A DNA stretch of 64,000 nt from Trichobilharzia szidati (GCA_944472155.2 OX235272.1:107080020-107144019), one strand, 5' to 3'. Shown: positions 41,625 through 54,090, counted from the stretch's first letter. The notes: generated by a model not told the origin, from the letters alone. Numbers and translations are program-made.

Positions 41625-43587
41625 GGTATTTTGTATTTCCCAATGAATGAAAAACAAAACGATATTGTTTTTACTAACGTTTCGCTATTTAATGCTAGTA
41701 GCTTTATCAAAGTATTATTAAACCGGGATTAACAAAATCTCAGCATATATATAACAAAGAGTTAGGGAGTGAGAAAATAGACTAAATACCTACTCTCGGT
41801 ACTACAACCACGAAAAAGGGACACTCAAAATATTGTAAGAAATTCATATGATTTCAAATGGAAAATAGAACACCGAGAAATTGATGAAGACGTTAAAGTA
41901 AGCTATGATATTAACTCATTATATACTAGTATCCCTATTACCGAAAGTTTTGATATCATTTCGAGTCTACGAGAATCAGATACAACGCTATCACAAAGAT
42001 GTCCACTGGACACCAGTCAAATAATTAAGAGCTTGAAATTCTGTCTAGAAAGTGATTATTTTACATTTAAAGGGAGTTTATATATACAGAAAAATGGTGT
42101 TGCTTTGGGTTCATCAGTCTCCCCAATAGTCGCTGACCTTTTCATAAATAGATTTTGAAGATAACATCTTTTCAAGCATACTCACTCCTAAAATGTGATT
42201 AAGATATGTAGACGATACTTTTTTAGTGCTAAAACGAGATCTACACAATTCCCTCCTGGAGAAAATAAACTGTGTATCTCCCAGAATCCATTTTACTTCG
42301 GAAGCAGAATCAGACGTCGGTGAACTACCATTTCTAGACTGCCTAGTTAAGAGGAGGGAAAACGAACATTTTAGTATATCTATATTCAGGAAGAAAGCCC
42401 ACTCCAATAAATATTTAGACTTCAAATCATCACACCCCACCAGCGCAAATATTTCAGTTGTTTCAAGTCTTCTTGGACGAGCACACTCTCTGATAACGGA
42501 TGAGAAAGAAAAAAGAAGAAGAAATATCAAACATTACTGAAGCTCTCAAGCAAAACCACTACCCAAAGAACTTCATCAACAGAATCAACACAGACATTAA
42601 GTGTGGCGAAAACGCATTCCAAAAACCATGTACCTCAACAGTCGTCATTCCGTATAGAGCAGGGACATCAGACGATATCAGAAGAGTACTCAATCAGCTT
42701 GACATTAGAGTTTTCTTCAAAACACCAGACACTACGAAACAACCTTGTCCATATAAAAGATCAAATGCCCAAAGATTCTCTATCTAATTGTGTCTATAAA
42801 ATGAAATGCTTGGAATGTGATGCTATATACATCGGACAAACATCTCGAGAAATCAAAATCAGAAGAAATGAACACCATAGAGCATCTGTTCGACCACCGA
42901 GAAATCCAGTTGAAATAGAAAAACTTGAAAAATCATCAGCCATAGGTCACCTACACACTATAGAATCAGGCCACAAAATTGATTTCGACAATTTTGAAAT
43001 AATCCGGAAAATCTTCAGGAATCACAAAGAACGTCTAATATCAGAAGCACTTCATACCAAGCGGAATCTGAATTGTCTGAACAGGAATGATGGACTAAAA
43101 CAGAATCTGATCTTGTTACAAAACCTCCCTCTCCCATGAGCTGACAAAATCAACACGAATGTGACAAGCAAGTTCAGTATGTAAACACACACTGCTTTTG
43201 TAATTTTACACACTGATCAAATTCAACAATCTACACTTGGTTTTGTTATCTTTACCAATTGACCAAATTGACTACGAAAAATGACCGCAGACTGACGAAC
43301 GAACGAACTTTGTTCCGATATCATTACATACGTAGTATTACCTTTGTTATTTGGTTTAGTGATCTTCATTGTTATTTTGACTTTCAATATGTCCCCCCTT
43401 TTAACCCCTCCTTTTAACTTGACCCAAGTCTATTTCTCACCTCTTAACTCTTTGTTATATATATGCTGAGATTTTGTTAATCCCGGTTTAATAATACTTT
43501 GATAAAGCTATTAGCATTAAATAGCGAAACGTTAGTAAAAACAATATCGTTTTGTTTTTCATTCATTGGGAAATACAAATAACCCTT
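41625..43587 (+). mobile_element. PLE with 145-bp terminal inverted repeats and target duplication
   Basis: Inverted ends lie at about 41630-41775 and 43436-43580. The direct repeat attataataaa flanks it (41614-41624 and 43588-43598). Inside, on plus: RT motif A (YDINSLYTSIPITESFDI near 41912), motif B (NGVALGSSVSPIVADLFI near 42090), motif C (YVDDTFLVLKRDLHN near 42208), thumb, linker (TSTVVIPYRAGTSDDIRR near 42635) and GIY-YIG (CLECDAIYIGQTSREIK near 42813, RRNEHH). It ends at a stop near 43139. There are at least three frame breaks. The fingers are missing. Confidence 0.85.
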
Positions 43588-43759
43588 ATTATAATAAATA
43601 TCATATACGCAATGCCCAAATTTTTTCTAACTGTTAAAAGTGAACTTGGTGTGGACATATATAGCTAAAATATCTGTTGAGACATTGAATCTAGAATGAG
43701 CAAATACATCTCAAGATTGTCTTTATCTTTTCTTGGCTGCTGGATTCTAGGCTCAATGG

Positions 43760-43900
43760 GTACTTAATTAATCAGTTACTGAGGATGTAGCGCAGTAATC
43801 GAAAAGCGCGGATGTAAGCACATCCAGCCGACGAGTCATAAATAGGACGAAATGCACATCCTGGACTTTACTGTTAGCTATCGTCAACCAAATAATACCA
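43760..43900 (+). mobile_element. Sm-alpha-like SINE relic
   Basis: A hammerhead-containing repeat with a degenerate tRNA-like start (gtagcgcagtaatcg) and 3' body (ctggactttactgttagc). Confidence 0.6.
43821..43868 (+). ncRNA. Sm-alpha-type hammerhead, U4 mutated
   Basis: Stem I is CAUCCAG…CUGGA. The core reads CCGACGA instead of CUGACGA (U4 to C, expected to inactivate). Stem II is GUC…GGAC, then GAAA. Stem III is AUG/CAU with a short loop, then the GUH-like cut site AUC. Confidence 0.65.
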
Positions 43901-44159
43901 TGTTATTCTTCAGACACCTCTTAAAAGTCCGTAAGAAGAGCTTACATGTCAACAGCGACCAAGCATTTCAGTTGAATGAATACCAATCAACGAGAAATAC
44001 AAATTCAGTCAAAATCGCAATTTCGGGGAATTTTTTCACTTAGGTGTACAATCGCAGTTATGTATAATTATTTTTCCATGTGCGTGTACATTGGGTATGT
44101 CAGACAAGAATAAACATTTAATTGAATTTTAGATTTTCCCCTACGATTGATTGGACCGA

Positions 44160-44345
44160 AGTGCTAGGTCTTAGTTTGGTCCAAGTGGTCTAGTGGATAA
44201 CGCCTTGGCGTTTGAAAATATGGGCACTGGGGCCAAGACTCGGTGGGAACATCATCACTAACTGGGGGATTCGGGTACATCCATTTGACGAGTCCCGAAT
44301 GGGGCGAAATGCGCATTATCCTGGATTCCACTGCTAGTCACCATC
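44160..44345 (+). mobile_element. Sm-alpha SINE copy with A and B box relics
   Basis: The A box is TGGTCTAGTGG near 44187 and the damaged B box gggccaagactc near 44230. The hammerhead at 44274-44330 and the body ggattccactgctagtcacc follow. It lies directly upstream of the PLE at 44360. Confidence 0.65.
44274..44330 (+). ncRNA. Sm-alpha-type hammerhead, decayed
   Basis: ACAUCCA, then UUGACGA (C3 to U), stem II GUCCC/GGGGC, GAAA, and stem III AUGC/GCAU followed by an inserted UAU before CCUGGAUUCC. Core and cut-site spacing are both damaged. Confidence 0.6.
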
Positions 44346-44359
44346 CACCTATTAAAAGA

Positions 44360-46200
44360 ATAAAATTGGTTAGGATTGTTGTTTACGTTATCAAAATATT
44401 TCAAAAAAATGTGATGAATAATCAAACTCTAAGTAAGGGTGTAAAGATTTGTTAGAGGGTAGCAGTGTTAGTTGTCAAAAATTGTGGTTATGTAATAAGA
44501 TGAACAATTTCATGAGTGAGTTTTCATTAGGCTTTACATAGAAACAAAGGAAAATATGGAATTATGTAGGAGTTGTGAAGAAAAACAAGGGTTATAAGGA
44601 GTTAGAAAAGCGAGCAAGCAGTAGAAATCAACAGGGCTGTTGGCATGATAGTTATAACGAGATTTCAAAAACTGAGTAGTGGTAAAAACACAACTGAGGC
44701 AACCGAGCGCCAAATGGCTAAGATAATAAAATCACTCCTTGGGAGCAATCTGGTTCCTAAGGGTACACTCGAGGAATCGGAAGCCTCATGTACACACACA
44801 CACGAAAACTTTATGGTTTACCGAAAGTAGCACTACATCTCATTCTAGATATGTGTCACTCTCCCTATCATTCTACAGCAAAGTGGTTGGTAAAGGCATT
44901 GGGACCGTTGCATCGTGAATTAGCGAAATTCAGTGTAAAAGACGTAAAGGGAAAGAAAATGATATCACTGGATGTTGTATCATTATTCTTCAGCGTCCCA
45001 TTGCTCGAAACAGTCAAATACCTATGTGACCAGCCGATAGAACGAAAGATAGATATGGGAATTCCATCCTAAAAAGTCATGGAGTTATTATTGAAATGCA
45101 CTATGAATGTTCAGTTTATGTTCAACAATGGTTTTCATAGACATGTTGATGCTGTTGCCATGGAATCACCTCTGGGCAAAGCTTGAAAATGGTCCGCTCG
45201 AAGATACGATTAAAAGGCTTGACTATTATTATCGATACGTTGATGATCCCTTCATCGTTTGAAATAGAAATCTTAATAAACAAGAGCTTCTGAATGCTGT
45301 TAATAGTGTTTACCTAGCTATTCAGTTTACATATGAGGAAGAAGAAAATAACAGTATACCTTTCTTAGACGTCCTCCTCACCATGAAGACAGACACATAT
45401 CTACAAAGGAACTTATTTGGGAAGAAAAGTTGGACGGATCAGTACACGCATTTTCATAGCTTCACATTGATTCAATACAAAAGAAACTTAGTTAAGTGTT
45501 TTAGCTATAGAATAAAACGTATATGTTCAGGGGAATGCATTAAGGAAGAAATGTGTTGACTGAAACTTACACAGTAAGAAAATGGATACCGTGAGAACTT
45601 CTTAAAAAAGTATCTGTCAATACCTAAAGATAGGGTAACAATGGATACCATAGATAAGAAACCTTTGTATCTTAAGTTAAGTTACAAAGGGGAAATTTCA
45701 GCTGACATTCTAAAATGTCGATTTATTAGAGCAGTGCAGGAAACATTTCCTGCACCTAAACTAGTACTCAGCTTCTCAACTAAACCAGTACCCACACAAC
45801 GAGTCAAGGATAAATTACCAAAGATGGCCTCACCAATGTGTATCTATGAATTCAACTGCTCATGTGGAACTAGTTACATTGGCCGTACACAGAGGGCTTT
45901 AATCCATGCGCGCACGTGAACATGTACCTGTATGGTTGAGTAAAGGGGTAACCAAATGCGCAAATAGTGTCTTAGACCACTTAGTATATACTGGGCACTC
46001 AATAAAACCAAAGCAGGCATTCTCAGTTATTTATCGCATTCCTGGTAATCTATCGAGAGGAGTTCGACTACGTCTTCTCTCAGTAGTTGAAGGGGCTGCA
46101 GTCAATACCAGAAGACCACCTCTTTGCATACAGAAGAAGTATGTTTACCTTGGCCTACAAAAACACAAACAAGTCCTCCGTAAACATTAGCACTTTAAAT
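44360..46200 (+). mobile_element. PLE, 5' leader to C-terminus, many frame breaks
   Basis: The leader at 44360-44680 is shared with 23420-23530 and 24310-24540. RT follows with motif A (MISLDVVSLFFSVPLLETV near 44960), a damaged motif B near 45160, and motif C (YYRYVDDPFIV near 45231). The thumb (IPFLDVLLTMKTDTYL near 45355), linker (KKPLYLKLSYKGEISADIL near 45658), GIY-YIG (CSCGTSYIGRTQRA near 45859) and C-terminus (LCIQKKYVYLGL near 46125) complete it. All domains are in order. It is the most complete PLE here, but it has multiple stops and shifts. Confidence 0.8.
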
Positions 46201-46625
46201 TCCTATCACAATATTTTTCTTTTCCTTTCTTCTTCTTTTCTGCCTTTGTTGTTTCATCAACAAACGTTCGTTTCTGACTTTTTACAATTTCATGATCTTT
46301 CTTATGATTTTATTACCTTAGGTTTAAGCAATACTTTTCTAACTAGTTAGCATATTTACAAAATCCTGTTCATTTCACTTCACTAAATTCATCATTATTG
46401 TTATTATTATTTGATAATCGTTCGCCAACAGTACTTTTAAGTTTATACCACATCATCGTTATTATTTCACAATCATTATTATTGTCATTATTCTCGCCAT
46501 TAGACTCAAGTCCAGTCTATCCCATTTGTTGGTTTATTTTTCTGTAGTATTCATACTGCCTTCCACACCCCTAATCACACTCACTCTCGAAACCTGTACC
46601 TTCGTTGACTATATGTACATATATA
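46201..46625. other. AT-rich stretch, nothing recognised
   Basis: T-rich with ATT repeats near 46393-46412; probably the PLE 3' flank. Confidence 0.4.
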
Positions 46626-46629
46626 TATT

Positions 46630-47190
46630 CAAGTATTGGTTTTTGTAGGGAATTTTGTTTGATTGGTTGGAAGTTTTCATCATGAGCTGACATCATTTAG
46701 AGAACCATTGGAAAATATGGGAGTGCTGGACAGCTGTTTCGTCCTAGTACGCATCCACCGGGGTTAGAACCCAGGACATCCTGGTTACAGCTAACTGATG
46801 TCAACTCATGATGAAATCCTCCAACCAATCAAACGAAATCCCTGCAAAAACCTATACTTGAAAATTAATCTGACGCTCACTAGCGACTGGCCCTATTCAG
46901 GCAGTTAACCTGGGGTTCTGTTGGGAAGCCGTGACCAGTAGGGTGCAGCAGGCTGAAGGCGAGGCAATAACTCGCCAAGGATGATATTGCGAAGTGGTAA
47001 CGCTATGTCTTGAATTGGCAGAAGTTGGAATTCATATACTGGCCATTGTATCGGGTTCCAGTGGTCTACGAGCTCTCTCGCCTTGTAACCAGAAGGTCCT
47101 GAGTTCGAACCCTTGTGGTGGGTGCGTACTAGTGAAGAGTCCGAAAACCAGGACAAAAAGCCGTCCAGTACTCCTAGATATATATACATA
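46630..47190 (+). mobile_element. Retrozyme T composite 1 (inverted head plus forward unit)
   Basis: 46630-46790 is a T tail, hammerhead relic and B box on minus. 46791-46862 is a forward T tail, 46865-47040 the T internal region (gacgctcactagcgactgg…), and 47040-47185 the forward tRNA-like region with hammerhead relic. Confidence 0.65.
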
Positions 47191-47439
47191 TCATTAAAAT
47201 ATTTCATCTCAGTTTATCTCATATTCTCATTGACCATAGATATTCAAAACTAAATGACTGTTGTCCCATCTCATCTTTCTTATACTTGTTCCACAATAAA
47301 CTTTCTGATATGATTCTTATTCGCCTTTACTGGCTGGCAATTGTATGGAATAAACGAATGGATTTATAAATGTAGAGCCTGAAGTAGAAGAATTTATTGA
47401 AACCAGAATTGTTCACTCTAACTATTTTGTTCTGAATTA

Positions 47440-47530
47440 TGTAAGAGTTGTGAGGAAATACAAGAGTTATAAGAAGCTAGAAAAGCAGGCACACACATCA
47501 ACTGAGTAGAAATCATCACCGTTGTTGTCA
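47440..47530 (+). mobile_element. PLE leader fragment
   Basis: The segment aattatgtaagagttgtgagga…aagttagaaaagc-like matches 44562-44620. Confidence 0.45.
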
Positions 47531-48099
47531 GAAGAATAATCCCTCAAGCGACATTTCGGTGCTTGTCTAATTCTTTACTTCCGAATTTTCGATAGTCAAA
47601 CAGTTTTGATGAAGTTAAACTTTAAGATCCCAGCCGAACAAGTTCACGAATGACACTGAACTGACCACTTTGTGTACACCAGTCAGAATAGGTTCGAGCC
47701 TTCTTTTTTAGACTACACACTTCTGCTTTTGATAACTGTATTCCTAGGGCACTTTTACTAAGCCAGCTGATTTCAACAAACACCGAATTCTGGGTCACAA
47801 GGTGACTTTCTTCTAATTTTTTGGGTAGAAAACTGTAACGACAGAAGACAAGAGTCAGGCAACAGATCGTTTATTGAGAAAATCAACAGATATTTATAGA
47901 TTTTTATGTACATTATTATTCGTTATTGTTAGCAGAGAGGTAACGTCTTCTGATTGGTTGTTTTTCTGCTGAAGGTTATTCTGTCGTCTCTTTGTTGCCG
48001 TTTCTTAGACAGTCCGTTGATATATCTGCTAATCGTATCCGCCCACGCTAAGTCTGCTGTGATTGGTTATTGAGTTAGTCTTTGTTCTTGTTTTTTTTC

Positions 48100-48995
48100 T
48101 CATGACCAAGATTTGGGACGAAACATTGATGTAAATTTCTGTCTACAAATTCGGCTAGCAGACAGCTCTCACCACAAAACAACATACTGTTTTGAAAGGA
48201 AAGCTGTCCACTTAAAGTTAATGCTCTCTCCATTCCTTTTTTCTTTCTTTTTGCATGACCTTCCATATTCTTCTAAAGCTAACTTCATTAAATGTGCCGA
48301 TGATATAATCATTTCTGTCCCAGTAGTTTTTGCTGTGAATTGTTAGATGAGTGGATTCTTATCTGAAGTTAACAAATGGTCTCACCTAAATGGTCTTAAA
48401 CGAAATCCATCTAAATGTCACATTGTTGATTTTAGTTTCAGATGCGAACAAGACTTGCGTGCGTCGACTGATTGATTCAGTCTCATGATTCCTGTAATAT
48501 TGATGCCTCTGTGATGATAGGGAGTAAATCGAATACCTCTCATCTCAGCATCAGTTTCTCTTCGAATCTCTGTTGGTCGTCGTCTCATATCCTGTTGATC
48601 CCTAAGAAGATTTTTCGTTTGACTTATTACATATAGAAGTTGAGAATTTCTGGTATAGTTCAGCCTCTTCCATTAGAATTTTTTAATTCATGTATTTGTC
48701 CCGTTCTCCTTTATCGTTCACCATTATTCTTCCCTGGATTTGTCAAAAAAGACTGTATCATATTACGTAGGACACTGAAAATTGTGAGTAGGCAGGGTTA
48801 GTGGTCTGTCTCTGATTCAGCTAACTGACATTTTGTCAATAGGTACTTCAATTCTTGCATTCATTTGGCTAAATTTATCTTGCCTGATGTTCATAAAATG
48901 AGCTAAATCGTTGTAATGTGTAAAAAGAAACGTTGAAAATTTCATTCTGTATGATTATTATTTTTCGTAATAAAGTGGTTATTATTATCATATTT
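48100..48995 (+). mobile_element. CR1-like LINE, RT motif C to 3' end
   Basis: LSPFLFSFFLHDLPYSSKAN near 48222 and KCADDIIISVPV near 48291 (motif C intact) are followed by FLSEVNKWSHLNGLKRNPSK and a decayed C-terminus. It ends in a TTATTATTATCA tail near 48990. Confidence 0.7.
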
Positions 48996-48996
48996 G

Positions 48997-49710
48997 GTTA
49001 CAGGATTTCATCATGAGTTGACATCGGTTAGAGAACCACTGGAAAACCTGCAGGAAGTACTGGACAGCTGTTTCGTCCGAGTTTGGTACTCTTCTGCATG
49101 ATAGATCAAATCCCTACAAACCAATACTTAGATATCAATGAGACGCTCACTAGTGACTGGCCTTATTCAAGTAGGTAGTTATCTGGGATTTTAGTGGGTA
49201 GTCGTGACCAGTAGGGTACAGAAGGTCGGGTGTGAGGACAAATACTCGCCAAAGACATTGGCTAGCGGTCGCGCTGTGTGGTGAATTGGCAGAAGTTGGA
49301 ATTCATAGGTCATTGGATCGGTTGAGCCCCAGTGGCTTAATGGTCTACGACCTCGCTCGCCTTGTAACCAGAAGGTAGTGAGTTCGAGCCCCACCGTGTG
49401 GGCGCATTTTGATGAAGAGCTCCAAACTGGCTGTCCAGTACTCCCTACCAATGTCCTAATGGTGCCAGTGGCACAGCGGTTACGACGCTTGCCCACCATG
49501 AGCATGGTCCGGGACTTGGTCCTCGTCCGACGTAAACCTGCTAAATTTGGGATACCGATATCACATGCTGAAGATTCCATACGTACACCAAAATAATGTG
49601 TAGAATCAAGATATAACAAAATAAAATAAAATAAAATAAATAAATAAACAGCAGCTCATGATGAAATCCTGTAACCAGTCAGTGAAATCCCTGAAAAACA
49701 ATACTTGAAT
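48997..49710 (+). mobile_element. Retrozyme T composite 2, with a nested SINE-A
   Basis: 48997-49105 is the inverted T arm (tggacagctgtttcgtccgag). The forward internal region is at 49130-49310 and the tRNA-like region has A box TGGCTTAATGG at about 49330-49340. A hammerhead relic is near 49405-49445 and the tail at 49651-49710. The SINE-A at about 49452-49650 interrupts the tail. Confidence 0.65.
49452..49650 (+). mobile_element. SINE-A nested in retrozyme T
   Basis: The A box is TGGCACAGCGG near 49470; the B box region is damaged (ggacttggtcctcg). The body is gggataccgatatcacatgctg and the tail an (AAAAT)n run at about 49617-49645. Confidence 0.7.
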
Positions 49711-50745
49711 AGTATTAAAACAACATATACATTAAAAGAAAGTGTTCAAATAACGGCAGAGATATTGAACAATTCATCTTTCTCTAAAATGTTGCCAGAA
49801 TAACTCTCAATTTCTTGTGAGAAAGTTATTATTCATCCAGTTGTTTATCGGTTAGAGCAAGCAACTAAGGTTAGGGTAAGGGATAGATTTTGGTTAGGAT
49901 TTGATTGCACTTAACTCAAAGTTAAGGTTAAGAATTATAATATTAAGATTTAGTATGACATAGATCGATTCCTGATGAAATCCTTTCTCTAAATTCTAAA
50001 CAGCGTTCATTATTAATACTTAATTACCTGTGATCCTGATGAAAGCATTTCAAGGAAGCATCTTCACTGAGAATCTTATTTAATGCTGTTTGAAATAACC
50101 TGATTAGAACAGATCTTTGACGTATCAGGCAGTGATCCGCATCTATTCCATGAGGTCGGATGAAATTACTCCTTTACCCAGGTTGAATTAGTTGAAGCCG
50201 GACAGAAACCCGTAAATTATTGATGTAAAATTCAAATGCTTAAGCAGTCGAATCACATCTCTACTTCTGAGAATCCTAATTAACTTAATTTTCATCCTGT
50301 ATGGAACACAATCAGAATGTTTCCATCCTTAATTTATTGAAGTCGAAAGTGTTTTAAATCAAAAAAGCTTTCATAGAAAGTTGCTGTTTTGAAGAGTCGA
50401 GATAAAGTTGTCTTTCGTGAACACACTCAGGCTTTCTATTTTGGCATACATTCACTAGACTCATGATAAGTAGTTTCCATCAAGGATAACTAGAAAACCA
50501 TTAGTCACTAGATAGTTAGATGGTTAGACTTTCCCTACCCTTACGAATTCATTAATTTTGAAGTGCCAATTCTAGAGACATAAAATATCTCAATGCGAAG
50601 CAGACCATTGAGATATGATGAAACCCTTTCAAACTTTCCCTGTTCCCTAATTAAAAGCGAGCAATATTTTATTTTAGCAATCACAAAAGTGATGATGAAA
50701 TCGATAAGATTGTCGTTTAACACGTGGATTTATAAGTTTGATTTG
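49711..50745. other. No recognised feature
   Basis: AT-rich, with a few TTAGG-like words near 49870 that are too few and irregular to be telomeric. Confidence 0.4.
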
Positions 50746-50749
50746 ATTG

Positions 50750-50990
50750 ATTTTTTCCTTCACGTTCCCCAGTGGAACATAGGGCTTCAAGCTAGAGTCT
50801 TGAAGTTTCTGTAGCAGTGGTGTTTATTTTACAGGATGGGGTTGCTAGCCTCATGCCCAACCTTTCCTCTTCGCCAGCATTATTTCTGGCTTAGAGAGGT
50901 AAAGGAGTGCGTCTGTGGTCGGGGATCGAACCCCGAACCATGTGCATGGTCGGCGAGCGTCCTAACCGCTATGCCACCGACGCTTGGTAT
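50750..50990 (-). mobile_element. SINE-A with RTE-like 3' tail, full length
   Basis: On minus: tRNA-like head with A box TGGCATAGCGG near 50975 and B box GGTTCGATCCCC near 50930, the body (gcactcctttacctctctaa), and the end cttcaagctctag…gaagccctatgttccactgggg near 50790-50765. It is the reverse-strand twin of 58700-58945. Confidence 0.75.
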
Positions 50991-51389
50991 TATGTGATAA
51001 GTATAACGGGTGTTCGTTGAGCATCATATCACCTCACCTTTTTCAGCCACTTCCAACTCTGCTGAGCAGTACAGAACATAGAGTGGTTTATTCCTCTAAC
51101 TAATACTACACAACGAATGACCACTATGTAGTCTCATATACACCTGTGAGAGGGAATTCTTTGAAAGTTCTGTGACTGTATTTACTGTGTTTAACATTAG
51201 CTATGGAGACAAATTACAGGAAGTCAGAACTGTGTATGTCAAAGTGATTGAAATGGTCTTTTTCATTACTGTCGGTATAAATCCCCATCATAACAAACAC
51301 TTAGTTCAGATCACTTTGGCTTTCTGACTTTTTGTTACCATACATTTTCAAATTTTGTATTACAGCATTCTAACATTTCATCGAGTTTT

Positions 51390-52260
51390 ATGCTTGTATT
51401 GTAATTATTCCCTTGGGTTCTAGGTGGAACACAGAGTTTCACCAGCACATAACCATTTCATTCTCTTCTCTGCTGTCTTTTTCAAGCTGTCCGGATGATT
51501 GCCTACGGGCTTTTATTTCCGCCTCATATTATCTGCCCCCTCCCCATGTCAACCTACGACACACGTCCAACATGCCCTTCCCCATTTGTGTCACATTCGA
51601 GGGCCTGATGCTTGATGACGCTTAACAGTTTACTCAACGTATGTCCAGTCAGTCACTATTCCCTCATGTAATCTTTTAGATAGTGGATTCTTCGCTGGTT
51701 CTTCCTCAAAGATCCTCAACACTTATCCTCTCTGATCAGTCATCTAGACTTCAATATGGAGTGAAGTTAGATGTTGATGAAAGTCTGTTGTCTTTTGGAA
51801 GTGTTTTTGATGAACCGTGAGTTAATTCTCTGAACCATATAGAATCACTTACTGACTTGATGACAGAGTTGAAAATTCGGATGTTGTTCACTGTACTGAG
51901 TGCAGCGCAAAGTGTTTCTAGTTTACCTGATTCTAATTGGCTTTTACATCATCGCCAGTGTTACGTGTATTTGAAACAATCCTGACTCCAGTTAATAGTG
52001 ATTGACGCTTGTTACTATTGATTAGGTATCTTCACCACTCCTGTCATCTTTATATTCACTCGTAGTCGTGTGTTCACTGCCTTTTCTACTAACTTGTAGG
52101 TTCCTACATGTAGATATTCCAGTTTGTGTGACATTAAAGATGAATCACCCTTGATGTTTAGACCTACTGGAGTCTTTTCATCCACCCAAAATATGTCCAT
52201 CTTCTCGCTCCCCACAGTCTGTTTCATGATTTATTTCATAAAACTCAAGAATATCCCTGA
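51390..52260 (-). mobile_element. RTE-like LINE C-terminal fragment
   Basis: On minus: MRQTVGSEKMDIFWVDEKT-like near 52220-52160, DVTQTGIST-like thumb remnants, the KIRIFN region near 51880, and the 3' end near 51405 (ttctaggtggaacacagag on plus). Confidence 0.6.
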
Positions 52261-52299
52261 TGGCAATAGGCATCATTGTCTCAATCGTGTCTGTGCTTC

Positions 52300-53920
52300 A
52301 CAGGCATCACCGAGCTTTCCATAGTGAATCAGTTGGCATTCGGGATGTTTTTTATTATTGTTTCCTTCAATTCCTAGAGGAACATAGGGCTTCAGCCGTG
52401 CGTCTCCATTGCGTTCGGTTCTCTGCTAGAGTCTTCACTTGGCTCCAAGTCTGCCCACACGCTTTCATCTCCTCTTCACATGACCTCCTCCAAGTCACCC
52501 TTGCACTGACGACCAACTCGCCGCTTCCCTTTCGGGTTCCACTCGAGCGATGGCTTGTCTAGTGATGTCACTTGATGGTTTCTTTCCTCAGAGTATGGCC
52601 AGCCAATCCATCTCCATTTCTTCCTGCCTATTTGTTGCACAATCGGTTCCTGCTGTGTTGGTTCGCTCATTGCCAGAGATCCCTGTTGCTGATCTTTTCT
52701 GACCGGCCATCTGATCTTGAGTATTGAGCGAAGACAACTGTTAATGAAGGTCTGTAGTTTGTTTGAGATGCTCTTTATGACGCACAGTGCAAGTCTCTGA
52801 TCCGTATAGTAAGTAGCACTGACTTCACATTGGAGTTGAAAATCCGGATCTTATTTTTGATGCTGAGTAGTGCTGTTGACCTCCACACACACTTGAGAGT
52901 AGTGAAAGCTTATCTTGCTTTTCCGATTCTTGCTTTGATATCCTCGTCAGTTCCGCCTGTAGTTGAAACGATGCTTCCCAGGTAGGTAGGTAAAGGAGGT
53001 TGTTTCTTTCAGGTTCCTCCCATTTATGCTGATTGTTGTCTGTTGTTGTTGTTCTTGTCCAGGAATCTTCATCACCTACCTCTGTTTTCTCTATGTTCAC
53101 CTGAAGTCCTATCTTTGATGCTTCTTCTGCCAACTTGTTGCTTTTCGCTTGCATATCTTCCAGTTTGTGGGAAATCAGACATATATCATCGGCGAAGTCC
53201 AGATCCTCCAAGTTTTTTGTGTGAGTCCATTTTATGCCTGTTTCCTCATTGCCCACTGTTTGTCGCATTATCCAATCTACTGCAATCAGGAAAATCATTG
53301 GTGATAGTAGGCAGCCAGCTTGTCTTACTCCTGTCCTCACTTCGAAGGATTCCATGAGTTTCCCGTTGTGGATTACTTGACATGCAGCATTGTCGTACAA
53401 CTGTTGGATGAGATGTATAATTGTCGGTGGCACCCCATAGTAGCGAAGTAGTTTCCAAATCACCTCTCGATGGACGCTGCAATATGGGAGGCCTTTTCAA
53501 AGTCGATGAAGTTGAGATAGAGAGGTGACTGCCATTCCAGCTTCTGATCAATGATGATCCGTAGTGTGGCGATTTGATCGATGTATGACTTGTTTCTTCT
53601 GAATCCAGCCTGTTCCGGTCGATATTTTTCATGCAGGGCTGGTTTGATTCTCTCCAGGATGATGCAGCTTAGTATTTTACTTAGGATGAACAGGAGCATA
53701 ATTCCGCGCCAGTTCTTGCATTGACTTAAGTCTCATTTCTTTGGTAGTTTGAATAGGTATCCTCTCTTCCAATCCTCGGGTACTTTGCCTTCTTTCCACA
53801 CCTTCTCCAGTAGTGGCGTCATCAAGTCCCCTGTTGTCTCTGGGTCCATTTTCAATGCTTCTGCTGGGATTCCATCTAGTCCTGCTGCTTTCGGGATGTT
53901 TACTGAGGTTTATATGCATT
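52300..53920 (-). mobile_element. RTE-like LINE: RT domain to 3' end, best preserved copy
   Basis: Read on minus from 53920: GLDDATTGEGVERR and EERIPIQTTKEM (fingers). A frame change leads to MLLFILSKILSCIILERIK near 53699 and EQAGFRRNKSYIDQIATLRI. Motif A (YLNFIDFEKA) is near 53490, followed by a break. Then come LLRYYGVPPTIIHLIQQLYD near 53450, motif B (RTGVRQAGCLLSPMIFLIAV) near 53330, motif C (LDFADDICLISHKLED) near 53200, and the thumb to NIEKTEV. The tail RRKWRWIGW near 52625 and the 3' end near 52375 follow. The APE endonuclease is missing. Confidence 0.85.
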
Positions 53921-54090
53921 TGCAGTACTCCATAGTGTTGAGACAGTTTCCAAATTACTTCACGGTCAACTCTATCGAGGGGATTTTCAAAGTCAATGAA
54001 GCTGAATTAGGGAGCTGACTAATATGCCATTCTCTGTTAGATAATGATGTTGCCTAGCGTTGCAATTTGATTCGCATATGATTCGCTTTC
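53921..54090 (-). mobile_element. Second RTE-like fragment
   Basis: The sequence gttgagacagtttccaaattacttcacggt and cgaggggattttcaaagtcaatgaagctgaa repeats the motif A neighbourhood seen at 53440-53520. It is a separate short copy. Confidence 0.5.

Noticed and set aside
49865..49905. Interstitial telomere repeat (TTAGGG)
   Set aside because: Only a few irregular ggttaggg-like words with no regular period.
53043..53357. 104-codon plus-strand frame
   Set aside because: Antisense shadow of the RTE reverse transcriptase.
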